From Hominimerdicola alba (GTDB taxonomy: Bacteria > Bacillota > Clostridia > Oscillospirales > Ruminococcaceae): a stretch of DNA of 47,674 nucleotides. Made by a program: the position numbers and the translations under genes. The notes beneath the pieces are model-generated. The model was given only the letters and a program-made list of their open reading frames with translations. It ran no database searches and was not told the DNA's origin. This document shows, one piece after another, positions 1 through 8,085 of the stretch; positions within the stretch are counted from its first letter, which is position 1, and the number at the start of each line of letters is the position of its first letter. Location: the NCBI RefSeq assembly GCF_900112155.1, contig NZ_FOKQ01000031.1, positions 1-47,674 of the forward strand, given 5' to 3'.

Positions 1-165
1 AACTTTTCTTAAGCGGTTGTAATACGTGTTAGGCTTGATCCCGTTTTCTTTGCACCATTCCCGGATCGTCAGACCGCTTGCCTGTTGCGCTTCGATCTGT
101 GCAGTCCATTCTTGCAGACGTACTTCCTGCTTTATTGTTGTGATGCTTGTCGTATTTGACTGCAT
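1..165 (-). CDS. IS66-type TnpA accessory protein, N-terminal part (truncated by window)
   Basis: The frame starts with ATG at 165 and runs off the left edge for 55 codons. It contains WTAQIEAQQASGLTIREWC followed by NGIKPNTYYNRLRK, the helix-turn-helix pattern typical of the small TnpA protein of IS66 elements, which is required for transposition together with TnpB and the TnpC transposase. The ribosome-binding site is weak (GGTGAAA). The remaining IS66 genes would lie outside the window. The family call rests on the characteristic W-C-KENGI...TYY...R pattern and on the GTAAGCG end at 312. Confidence 0.75.
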   Translation of the reverse strand, partial: MQSNTTSITTIKQEVRLQEWTAQIEAQQASGLTIREWCKENGIKPNTYYNRLRKV

Positions 166-312
166 ATATTTCACCAACTCCTATCTGTCTAATATACTCC
201 AATTAACTCCATGGACCAATTTGGATTTTCCAATTTACTTCATGGTGTTCCTTGGAGTTTATTATACTTCATTAGACTCCGGTGGGGTAGGTGCGGAGGG
301 TTATACGCTTAC
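1..312 (-). mobile_element. End of an IS66-family insertion sequence (continues off the left edge)
   Basis: The minus strand reads outward into an open frame resembling the small IS66 accessory protein TnpA. The element's outer end appears to be at 312, where the minus strand begins GTAAGCGTATAACCCTCC, which fits the GTAAGCG-type ends of IS66 elements. Only one end is in the window, so the second inverted repeat and the 8-bp target duplication cannot be checked. The end abuts the terminator hairpin of the neighbouring BspA-like gene. Confidence 0.7.
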
Positions 313-343
313 GGATAGCCGTATTATAAGTTACGCCTATCCG
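311..343 (-). terminator. Hairpin terminator of the BspA-like gene, cut by the IS66 end
   Basis: Inverted repeat ACGGATAG...CTATCCGT. The same hairpin occurs at 11508, 14580 and 23271, where it is followed on the minus strand by a T run. Here the minus-strand T run is replaced by the IS66 terminus, so termination may be weakened. Confidence 0.6.
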
Positions 344-373
344 TTTTGCTTGTATCAAATCAATTTAAGCCTA

Positions 374-3154
374 TCACTTTATAGTAACAACACCTGAATG
401 TTTGATAGCATTTGCAGTGTCCCACTTGCCGTTTACTCTTGCTGCGATAGCGACCCTGTATGACCTGCCGGGAGTAAGATTCTTGGGAGAAGTGTATGTA
501 GTACCGGTGATATCCTGTGCCTGTACTCTCCACTTTCCTGCCAGATATACTGCTATGCCATATTTGTCAGCGCCCTCGACTTTATCCCATGTAAATCTAA
601 CCTGGTGATATTCTTTGCTGTATTCGACCCTGATGTTTGTGGGGTAAGTGAGCGCATTGGTGGTTAAACGCTTGTAGGTGTTAGTTCCGTTATTGCCGAT
701 GACTGCATATTTTCCATTACCGCTTACAACATTTTTTGGAGCATTAGCATTAACCCAGCCACTGCCGTTTGGGAGACTCATTTCCTCTGTTATATTGCTA
801 AACTTCTCACCAATCTTGAGAGTGTTCAGCTTGTTGCAGTCTTTGAATGCATCGGTAAAATCTTTCACTTTGCTTGTATCAAAGCTGCTGAGATCAAGTG
901 TTATAAGGCTGGAACAACCGGAGAACATATCTTTCAAATATGTGATGTTACTAGTATTAAAGCTACTTAAATCAAGTGTAGTCAGTTTGGAACAACCACT
1001 GAACATACCCCACATACCCAAATCAGTATAGGTACTGCTTGTGTCAAAATTACTCAGATCGAGAGTAGTCAGGTTGGAACAGCCGGAGAACATATTGTAC
1101 ATAAATTGTACTTTGCTTGTATCAAAATTGCTAAGATCAAGTTCGGTCAAGCCAGAACAGCCCGAGAACATTTCGTACATATATCCAACATTGCTTGTAT
1201 CAAATTTGCTAAGATCAAGTTTGGTCAGCCCTGAACAATCTTTAAACATACCATACATAAAACTAGTATTGCTTGTTTTAAATTTACTAAGATCAAGAGT
1301 GGTCAGCTTGGAACAACCGGAGAACATTTGACCCATTTCTCTTACATAGAGTGTATTGAATGAACTTACATCAAGTGTTGTCAAGCTTGAACAATTCATA
1401 AACATAGCATTCATATAAGTAGCATATGATGTTTTAAATTTGCTTACATCAAGTGAAGTCAGACTTGAACAGCCGTTGAACATCGAGGTGAAATACATAA
1501 CATTGGTTGTATCAAAACCGGTCACATCAATCGAAGTAAGCTTACTGCAGCCCAGGAACATATAGCTCATTTGTGTCGCCTTGCTCGTGTTAAATCCGGT
1601 CACATCAAGCGAAGTTAGACCAGAACAGTTTTCAAAAATTCCTGAAAAAGTCGTAACATTTCTTGTATTAAATCCGCTGAGATCAATTGTGGTCAGACCT
1701 GTACAACCAGAAAACATAAAAGCCATATTTGTAACATAGCGTGTATTTAATCCGCTGAGATCAAGTTCGGTCAACCCAGTGCACCCGCTAAACATATAAG
1801 ACATATCCGTGACATTGCGTGTATCAAGAACGCTTACATCAAGTGCAGTCAACCCTGAGCAGCCGCTAAACATTTTAGACATATACGTAACATTACGTGT
1901 ATCAAAAGCACTTAAATCAAGTGAAGTAAGGCCGGAACATCCCGCGAACATATAACCCGTGGCTTTAGCACTGCTTGTATCAAGTCCGGTTACATCAAGC
2001 GATGTCAAACTTGAACAGTTCTGGAACATCATATTCATATTTGTAACATTGCTTGTGTCCAAGCCGCTAACATTGATTGAAGTAAGACCGGAACACATCT
2101 CAAACATACAGTACATAGTTGTGACCTTGCTGGTATCCCAATCGCTTACATCAAGTGTTGTCAGACCTGTACATCCATCGAACATATTACTCATAGTTGT
2201 TACACTGCTTGTATCCAAGCTGCTCACATCAAGTGAAGTCAGACCTGAACAGTAACGGAACATATAGCTCATATCTGTTACATTACTTGTATTGAATCCG
2301 CTAAGATCAAGCGAAGTCAGCCCCCTACAGCCCGCAAACATATTGCTCATATTTATGACACTGCTCGTATCAAATCTGCTTAGGTCAAGTGTTTTAATAC
2401 CCGAACAACCTGCGAAAGTATTATTAAAAGTTGTAACGTTGCCCGTAGCAAATCCGCTTATATCCAGTTCTGACAGACTTCTGCAGCCATTGAACATACT
2501 GCTCATATCTGTAACCTTGCTGGTATCAAAATTGCTTACATCAAGTGCAGTCAGACCCGAACAAGCATAGAACATCTTGTTCATGTTTGTAACTTTGTTT
2601 GTATTGAAGCCGCTGACATCAAGTGAGGTAAGCATTCTGCAATCATAGAACATACTGCTCATATCTGTTACGTTGCTTGTATCAAAGCCGCTTACATCAA
2701 GAGATGTCAAAGCCGAACAATCAGCAAACATAGCCTGCATATCTGTAACCTTGCTAGTATCAAATCTGCTAAGGTCAATTGAAGTCAGACGCTCACATCC
2801 ATTGAACATACAATTCATATTTGTAACATTTCTTGTATCTGCCTTTGAAAGGTCGATAGAAGTACAATATAGGTAATAAGTAAACAGACCTCCGCAGTTT
2901 TCGGGTAAGATCGTTCCTTTTTCAGCTACGACAGTTTTTACATTATGCTTATATGTGAAAGCTCTTATAACCTCGTCATCTACTGTGCCCCTGAGCGTGA
3001 GCAAACCTGTCTCAGCATCGAAAGTATAACAGCTTCCTTCAGCATCAGCCGCCTCAGCGGTTATACTTTGTGTGATGATAGGCGCACCATAGCTGATAAC
3101 ACCTGCTGTCATACAAAGCGACATCAATACTGCTAAAACTTTTTTCATCTGCAT
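374..3154 (-). CDS. Secreted BspA-like protein with 26-residue (DUF285) repeats and a CBM37-like C-terminus
   Basis: The product is 926 residues. The start is the ATG at 3154, preceded by AGGAGG at 8 nt; the frame is open further upstream but that part overlaps the promoter. A signal peptide (KK, hydrophobic core, then ITAEAADA) is followed by about 26 tandem repeats of the form LTSLDVSGFDTSNVTDMSSM-F-x-x-C-S-x. This is the DUF285 or 'bacterial surface protein 26-residue repeat' pattern of BspA-type leucine-rich repeat proteins. The last 85 or so residues (YHQVRFTWDKVEGADKYGIA, then AGKWRV and SPKNLTPG) match the tail of the GH9 cellulase at 29678 and look like CBM37, a module reported to bind polysaccharides and to tether R. 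albus proteins to the cell surface. Likely role: surface adhesion or binding. The ligand is unknown. Confidence 0.9.
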   Translation of the reverse strand: MQMKKVLAVLMSLCMTAGVISYGAPIITQSITAEAADAEGSCYTFDAETGLLTLRGTVDDEVIRAFTYKHNVKTVVAEKGTILPENCGGLFTYYLYCTSIDLSKADTRNVTNMNCMFNGCERLTSIDLSRFDTSKVTDMQAMFADCSALTSLDVSGFDTSNVTDMSSMFYDCRMLTSLDVSGFNTNKVTNMNKMFYACSGLTALDVSNFDTSKVTDMSSMFNGCRSLSELDISGFATGNVTTFNNTFAGCSGIKTLDLSRFDTSSVINMSNMFAGCRGLTSLDLSGFNTSNVTDMSYMFRYCSGLTSLDVSSLDTSSVTTMSNMFDGCTGLTTLDVSDWDTSKVTTMYCMFEMCSGLTSINVSGLDTSNVTNMNMMFQNCSSLTSLDVTGLDTSSAKATGYMFAGCSGLTSLDLSAFDTRNVTYMSKMFSGCSGLTALDVSVLDTRNVTDMSYMFSGCTGLTELDLSGLNTRYVTNMAFMFSGCTGLTTIDLSGFNTRNVTTFSGIFENCSGLTSLDVTGFNTSKATQMSYMFLGCSKLTSIDVTGFDTTNVMYFTSMFNGCSSLTSLDVSKFKTSYATYMNAMFMNCSSLTTLDVSSFNTLYVREMGQMFSGCSKLTTLDLSKFKTSNTSFMYGMFKDCSGLTKLDLSKFDTSNVGYMYEMFSGCSGLTELDLSNFDTSKVQFMYNMFSGCSNLTTLDLSNFDTSSTYTDLGMWGMFSGCSKLTTLDLSSFNTSNITYLKDMFSGCSSLITLDLSSFDTSKVKDFTDAFKDCNKLNTLKIGEKFSNITEEMSLPNGSGWVNANAPKNVVSGNGKYAVIGNNGTNTYKRLTTNALTYPTNIRVEYSKEYHQVRFTWDKVEGADKYGIAVYLAGKWRVQAQDITGTTYTSPKNLTPGRSYRVAIAARVNGKWDTANAIKHSGVVTIK

Positions 3155-3215
3155 TTTAATGACCTCCTGAATTCTCGTGTTAAATATGGCAATATATATC
3201 AATATTTCCCAAGAT

Positions 3216-3244
3216 ATGATAGCACACATCAATATCATTGTCAA
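3216..3244 (-). promoter_or_regulatory. Sigma-A promoter of the BspA-like gene
   Basis: The minus strand has TTGACA (3244-3239), a 17-nt spacer and TATCAT (3221-3216). The same promoter with identical spacing precedes the paralogue at 11572 and the relic at 27410. A further block upstream of the -35 (GATTAAGAAAATGTATC) is also conserved, suggesting a shared regulator site. Confidence 0.8.
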
Positions 3245-3440
3245 TAATTTCGATACATTTTCTTAATCATTCGTTGCATATTCATATTAGAAGATCATAT
3301 TAATGTATATTTTGGTCAAAGGATTCATTCCGGTAACATCGGTCAGATTTTTCATGCCGGATCCACATCTAAGATGCATACCTATTTTTATTTATTACTG
3401 TTCTAATCTACACTATAATTTGTTATCCCTGTGATTTCTT

Positions 3441-4160
3441 TCATTCCATCAGCCGCCTCAACACCCGTTCCCTGTCATTCACGAACATCTTGGTTATGAT
3501 ATAGCTCTCGGTGTCCTCATATCTGCACGGACGCAGTTCATCGTCAAAATTCAGTATCTCCGCATCGGGAAAACCCAGCAGTATCGGCGAGTGGGTCGCT
3601 ATGATAAACTGCGAGCCCTCTTTCACACAGCGGGCTATCTCCAGCATAAGCGTCAGCTGTCTCTGAGGAGATAGGGCAGCTTCGGGCTCATCCAGGATGT
3701 ACAGCCCATTCGGTTTGAAGTTCGTCTGCGCCAACTGCAAAAAACTCTCACCGTGAGAATGTTCGTGGAAATGCTGAGGATATTTGCTCAGCCTGCCATA
3801 CTCCTCCTCCGCAGTAGCAACATTGTAGAAGCTCTCCGCCCGCAGAAAATATCCCCAGTTCGCTTTCTTATATCCCTTTGACAGCGTCAACGCATCGCAA
3901 AGTTCGGAGTGCGAATCAAAAGTCGAAAAGTTGTAATTCTTGGTACCGCCCTCGGGATTGAACCCGTAACCCACAGCGATAGCTTCCAGCAAAGTTGACT
4001 TACCGCTGCCGTTTTCACCCACAAAAAATGTCACGGCATTGTGGAATTCGAGTTCGGTAAGCGCAGCGATTGAGGAAATCTTCCGCAGGTAGCTGTTTTC
4101 ATAGATCGAACCCCAGTCGATGCTGAGAGAGCGTATGTAAATGTCGAAGTTGTCGAGCAT
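3441..4160 (-). CDS. Small AAA/ABC-type ATPase (COG3910-like)
   Basis: 239 residues. Walker A is GENGSGKST (residues about 47-55), a signature-like SHGESFL lies near residue 137, Walker B is YILDEPEAALSP, and an H-loop ATHSPIL follows. This is the compact RecF/SMC-like layout of COG3910 predicted ATPases, without the long coiled coil of OLD or SMC proteins. It begins 4 nt after the stop of the preceding gene and is the last gene of a five-gene minus-strand operon. Proteins of this kind occur alone or beside nucleases and in defence-like operons, but no nuclease is visible here. The cellular role is not known. Confidence 0.85.
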   Translation of the reverse strand: MLDNFDIYIRSLSIDWGSIYENSYLRKISSIAALTELEFHNAVTFFVGENGSGKSTLLEAIAVGYGFNPEGGTKNYNFSTFDSHSELCDALTLSKGYKKANWGYFLRAESFYNVATAEEEYGRLSKYPQHFHEHSHGESFLQLAQTNFKPNGLYILDEPEAALSPQRQLTLMLEIARCVKEGSQFIIATHSPILLGFPDAEILNFDDELRPCRYEDTESYIITKMFVNDRERVLRRLME

Positions 4161-4164
4161 GGTA

Positions 4165-4821
4165 TCAGCTCCTTTTATTTTCCTCCTCTGATTTTGCTAT
4201 TCTATCTCTGATATAGCACGAGATACTATCCAGTTCCTGTCTGCTCAACCATAAGTTGATACTGTCACAGCTTGTATCGTTTATAACGAGATACCCGTGC
4301 TGTGAAGACAGAATAAATTCATACTCTTGCTCCATAAAAGATACTCTTTCCTCGCCACTTATAAATTTGCTTTTTTCTATTCGTTCTGCAAGATCAATAA
4401 GTTCGCATTGTAGCATTGATTCCATAGCCATATCATATTTTACAATAGACGTGTTTATATAAAGATGAACAAGCCACCAATGGTCGGATTCCTTATTATC
4501 CTTTTCATTGTATCTTTCCGGTAAAAACAAACCGAGTTTTATTGTTCTGTTTTTGTCATCATAAACCGTAAGATAGTATAAATCATCATAACGTTCTACA
4601 AAATCAATATTAATCGGCTGGATACACTTGATATTTCTTGTCGTAAATAGTATAATATCAGAACTGTTTGCTTTGGGATTATTCAAAATATATTCCCATA
4701 GCATGATAAGATTTCTGGGTGCTTTTTTCGCAATGTGAAGTTCGCTCTCAACAAAATCGGGATATGTTCCGGGAACTTTTTCAAGGGCAGATTTTAGCTG
4801 AGTCAATGTTATTTCAGACAT
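4165..4821 (-). CDS. Uncharacterised protein in the ATP-grasp/ATPase operon
   Basis: 218 residues. I chose the ATG at 4821 because AAGGAGA lies 8 nt upstream; an in-frame GTG at 4839 has no such site. It has no signal peptide and no membrane segment, is acidic and rich in Tyr, Asp and Ile, and has a conserved-looking HWWLVHLYIN stretch in the middle. I do not recognise the family. Gaps of 14 nt upstream and 4 nt downstream place it between the ATP-grasp protein and the AAA ATPase, so it is probably made with them as a cytoplasmic partner. Confidence 0.7.
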   Translation of the reverse strand: MSEITLTQLKSALEKVPGTYPDFVESELHIAKKAPRNLIMLWEYILNNPKANSSDIILFTTRNIKCIQPINIDFVERYDDLYYLTVYDDKNRTIKLGLFLPERYNEKDNKESDHWWLVHLYINTSIVKYDMAMESMLQCELIDLAERIEKSKFISGEERVSFMEQEYEFILSSQHGYLVINDTSCDSINLWLSRQELDSISCYIRDRIAKSEEENKRS

Positions 4822-4835
4822 ATCAACATCTCCTT

Positions 4836-5573
4836 TCACCTCAAATCAAACGCACACTCATCCTCCGTACCCGTAAGTTCAGCCCAGCGGGCGGATAGGA
4901 GTTTGGCATAATAGTTCTCCATCAAACCGTAGCTGCCCAGCGAATAGCCGTCATTCACTTCGATGAGAACAGTCTTTCCGTCCGCTGTCACACCGAAGTC
5001 GATCGCATATCCCGCAGGGGCATCGGTGAATTCTTTTATGGCATTTTCTATCACCGCGGGGTCGTAATGCAGACGCCAGTCACCCTTGTATTTGCGCACA
5101 TCCAGGATATTTCCGTACCTGACGAACACGCGCCATTCCGCGCGGATATCAAGTATCTCACTGCAGGTCACTGGGACATCTGTGCCCCATGTGCCGCACC
5201 CGATAAGGTCTTTCGGACTTCTGACCACCACTCCCGTGAACTTTTTGTCCTCAACAGGCTTCACGAAAACAGGCCAAAGCTCGGGGTGAGTGTTGATGGT
5301 GTTTATCGTCGAAGTCCATATCTTCCGACCAAGATATTTCTTTATAGACTCGGGGTAATCTATCTCGGGGGTTATAATACCGAAATCGTACAGGCGGTCA
5401 CGGACATTGTTTACATACCCCACGATAATATCTTCTTTATTGCTGTTTTTGATTTCTGACTGTTTTGAAAAAGGCACGACCTCAAAGCCCATCTGAAAAA
5501 AGCCTTCGTAGGCACTGTAGAAATTATGGTTGTGAGGGATACCGTTTGGTTTTAATTGAATGTATACTTTCAT
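4836..5573 (-). CDS. ATP-grasp protein, R2K clade-like (DUF4343)
   Basis: 245 residues. Features: HNFYSAYEGFFQMGFEVVPF near the N-terminus, a lysine-containing FVKPVEDKKFTGVV strand, RAEWRVFVRYGNI in the central domain, and the C-terminal metal/ATP-binding part YAIDFGVTADGKTVLIEVND. This arrangement fits the short ATP-grasp proteins of the R2K clade, predicted to join a carboxylate to an amine or similar nucleophile using ATP. The substrate is unknown. Spacing is 5 nt to the upstream frameshifted gene and 14 nt to the next gene, so it sits in one transcription unit with them. Confidence 0.75.
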   Translation of the reverse strand: MKVYIQLKPNGIPHNHNFYSAYEGFFQMGFEVVPFSKQSEIKNSNKEDIIVGYVNNVRDRLYDFGIITPEIDYPESIKKYLGRKIWTSTINTINTHPELWPVFVKPVEDKKFTGVVVRSPKDLIGCGTWGTDVPVTCSEILDIRAEWRVFVRYGNILDVRKYKGDWRLHYDPAVIENAIKEFTDAPAGYAIDFGVTADGKTVLIEVNDGYSLGSYGLMENYYAKLLSARWAELTGTEDECAFDLR

Positions 5574-5578
5574 GGTTT

Positions 5579-6327
5579 TTACTCCTTTAGCTTTTTCCTG
5601 ACTATCGTTTTTCCGAAATCATCGCCTGTGCCATACATACCGCTTTCGATCTTTCCGTCCTTGACAACTTCAAGCACTCCCGATGCTATCATGCAGCGTA
5701 TCCTATACAGAATAAATGTCAGCATAAGCGGCATTTCGTCCCAAAGTTCGGGATAGACCATTATCGTCTTCATTTCTCTTTCCCCGATAACTTCGAGTAT
5801 CCGTTCATCGTAGCTGTCCTCAGGCAGACTCACGATCCTGCCATTTGAATACATTCTGAGTTTGGTATTCTCCTTTTTCAGACGTTCAAGTTCAGCGAGA
5901 TATTTGCTTCTTTCTTCATTAGTCAGCAAATGCATTTCGGGACGAAACAGAAATTCACAATCGCAATTTGTATACATATCAGGGCAAGCCTCTGTGTAAT
6001 CACAAAGGTAGATAACAACCCCTTTATCAGTCAGCCACTCGACAAAAGCCAGCATAGCAAGATACTCCTCTGCTTCCTTTTCGGAATACCAGATACACAC
6101 GCTGTTGTCTTTTTCAGTCTGCGGATACTTTCCGCCACACTATCAACAAGCTCTTCAAAATACGCACCATATATCTCACGCCTTGAACTGACAGAAAAGG
6201 GTGTTCTTATATCACCTGCATAAAGCTGAAGATGTACACTTAATATTGTTCTTCTATCCAAACACAGTTTTCTTTCCTTTGAACATGCTATGCCTGCAAT
6301 AAACTCATCTGAAAACAGATTTATCAT
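5579..6327 (-). pseudogene. DUF1835/DUF3658-type protein, interrupted by a frameshift
   Basis: The first part begins MINLFSDEFIAGIA (ATG at 6327, AAGGGGTG site upstream). The second part, from about 6100 down, begins VCIWYSEKEAEEYLAMLA and runs to 5579. Together they align end to end with the intact paralogue at 6382-7134. The break lies in a short A run near 6105 (CTGAAAAAGACAAC); one extra A would restore the frame (LKKDNSVCIWYS). The C-terminal half has the DUF3658-like pattern: a charged helix, LRMYSNGRIVSLPED, then YRIRCMIASGVLEVV. Either a genuine recent frameshift or a sequencing error in the A run. Confidence 0.75.
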
Positions 6328-6381
6328 ACCGACACCCCTTTTCAAATACGATCTATATTTCCTATCGTATCACATAGCGTC

Positions 6382-7134
6382 TCATTTGTAGTCCTTTTTG
6401 ACCCTGAGAAAAGCCCCCGCAAAATTGTTTTCCATTTCCTCAAATGTTCTTCCGTCATCAACAACTTCAAGCTTTCCCAGACTGATAAGCTTACGCAGCC
6501 TGTAAAACAGAAATGCGAGCATTCGCGACATCTCATCAAAAAGCTCCTGATATATCTCTTCCGCCGTAATTGTTCTGTCTCCGATAACTTCAAATATCCT
6601 GTTGTCAAAATGATCTTCGGGAAGACTGCATATCCGCCCGTTTATCATCATTCGCAGATATGTGTTTTCTTCTTTCAAACGCGTAAATTCCGCAAGATAT
6701 GCACTGTGTTCATCAGCGGTCATTTTCCGTCTTTCTGGCTTTGTGCTGAATTCATCAGTGCTTTTGCGTATATCCTCACAGCAAACCGAATGATCACAAA
6801 GGCTGACAATTACTTCCTTATCCGCAAACCATTCAACAAAAGCCAGCATAGCAAGATACTCGTCCGTATCTTTTGAAGAATACCAAATACACACGTCCTT
6901 GTCTATTTTTAATGCAGTCTTGAGTTTACGCATATCATAGGTCACAGAGTTTGCGAGAGAGGAAAATATCGAGCCATTTATATCCTTTCTCGCAGTAGCA
7001 GAAAAAGGCTTGCGGATATCTCCACCATGCAGCTTCAGATCAACTGTTATATATTTTTCATCTTCAGATGCGAACAGATCACTATTCAATATTGCTATGC
7101 CATGCACATGACCATCGGAAAACAAATTGATCAC
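6382..7134 (-). CDS. DUF1835/DUF3658-like protein of unknown function
   Basis: 250 residues. I prefer the GTG at 7134 (AGGAG 9 nt upstream, and the product then starts MINLFSDG like its paralogue) over the GTG at 7143, which touches the ribosome-binding site. The N-terminal half has DVCIWYSSKDTDEYLAMLAF, resembling DUF1835. The C-terminal half has TRLKEENTYLRMMINGRI, CSLPEDHFD and LFYRLRKLISLGKLEVV, resembling DUF3658. Such proteins are cytoplasmic, widespread in Firmicutes and functionally uncharacterised. It is the first gene of the operon running down to 3441, and the duplicate follows 54 nt downstream. Confidence 0.75.
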   Translation of the reverse strand: MINLFSDGHVHGIAILNSDLFASEDEKYITVDLKLHGGDIRKPFSATARKDINGSIFSSLANSVTYDMRKLKTALKIDKDVCIWYSSKDTDEYLAMLAFVEWFADKEVIVSLCDHSVCCEDIRKSTDEFSTKPERRKMTADEHSAYLAEFTRLKEENTYLRMMINGRICSLPEDHFDNRIFEVIGDRTITAEEIYQELFDEMSRMLAFLFYRLRKLISLGKLEVVDDGRTFEEMENNFAGAFLRVKKDYK

Positions 7135-7326
7135 ACGGATCACTCCTTTTTCAACTTCTTATTTACATATTATATCACAAATTTCTCCGTTTGTGGTAAC
7201 TATTTTCGGACTTTTCCCTTTTTACAAGAAAAAAATCATACAAAAATACCTTCTGACAATTGTGCATTCAGCTACTATCACATCTTGGTGAGAAGTGAAG
7301 AAATATAATTTCGTGAATGAACCTAT

Positions 7327-7509
7327 ATTGAGGTCAATAACCTTGTATGTGTTCCTGCCATTGTTTTCGATAACTGCAAAATCACCGTTTCCGCTTATAA
7401 CGGTTGAAGTGTCTTTTACGTTTACCCAGCCTTTGCCGTTAAGAAGCTCTGCAGCTTCTTTTATGATTTTGAAATTCTCACCGATTTTAAGGGTTTTCAG
7501 ATTATTACA
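7327..7509 (-). pseudogene. Relic of a BspA-like gene (region between repeats and CBM37)
   Basis: The minus strand encodes LKTLKIGENFKII, LLNGKGWVN, VISGNGDFAVIENNGRNTYK, which is the linker that joins the DUF285 repeats to the CBM37-like tail in the intact genes at 374 and 11572. The repeats upstream and the tail downstream are gone, and the flanking frame is unrelated. This is a degraded fragment of a former third or fourth copy. Confidence 0.8.
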
Positions 7510-7888
7510 ATCCGCCGAACATACAAAAAATCTAACCCATATTATCCAATTAATGCAGTTCACTCTGAAATTTATACCGTTTGCTCCAAAATAATAGTAA
7601 TTGTACGAATATTGAATTATAATTAGACCATCGAAACAAGAGGTACAAAAAAATCTATGAATAAGAAAAGGAGATTTGAAAAATTGGGCTGGTTTTTAAA
7701 AATCTTAAAAAGCCGGAGTAAACTATAAATTTATATCCAATTCATTATATCATAGATCTGTTTTTGTATCATTTATATGGCTGCAACGGAAAAACAAAGA
7801 ACTTGTGCTTTTTCGTTCATTGCGGCAACAGAATTTTGTTTTGAAATGTTACATGTAAAGTAATTGATCAGTTATTAATAAAAAACAT
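7510..7888. other. Gene-free AT-rich stretch
   Basis: I see no supported gene, tRNA or clear promoter here. It lies between the BspA relic and the inverted-repeat element at 7889. Confidence 0.5.
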
Positions 7889-8048
7889 GGCTATCCCTTT
7901 AACACACCACCAAAAAGTGCAATATAACAATGGAGCATCATATTGATGTTGCCTTTCTCCCCTGCCGCAGGCGTTGGGAAAGGATAATATCCAAGTATTT
8001 CATGTTCCGATATTACACCATTTAATTTGGTGTGTAAACGGGATAACC
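7889..8048 (+). repeat. 160-bp element bounded by imperfect inverted repeats (MITE or structured leader RNA)
   Basis: The left arm (7889-7911, GGCTATCCCTTTAACACACC...) and the right arm (8027-8048, ...TGTAAACGGGATAACC) are near reverse complements over about 22 bp. Between them are further hairpins: CCTTTCTCCC/GGGAAAGG (about 7951-7984) and ACACCA/TGGTGT (about 8015-8032). The last competes with the long-range pairing of the arms. The element ends 38 nt before the start codon of the M23 peptidase gene. It could be a small non-autonomous transposable element (ends resembling some IS256-type termini) or a folded 5' leader. I found no convincing target duplication. Confidence 0.5.
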
Positions 8049-8085
8049 AGAAATTAAAAATTATAGCTAAGGAGTAAATTTCATT

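Noticed and set aside
402-3136. Many plus-strand open frames with repeated LLVSKLLTSS-type peptides opposite the BspA gene
   Set aside because: They are antisense shadows of the DUF285 repeats; no ribosome-binding sites, and the repeats follow the codon pattern of the minus-strand gene.
7889-8048. c-di-AMP riboswitch (ydaO type) before the M23 gene
   Set aside because: Such riboswitches often control wall hydrolases, but the conserved ydaO blocks are not present.
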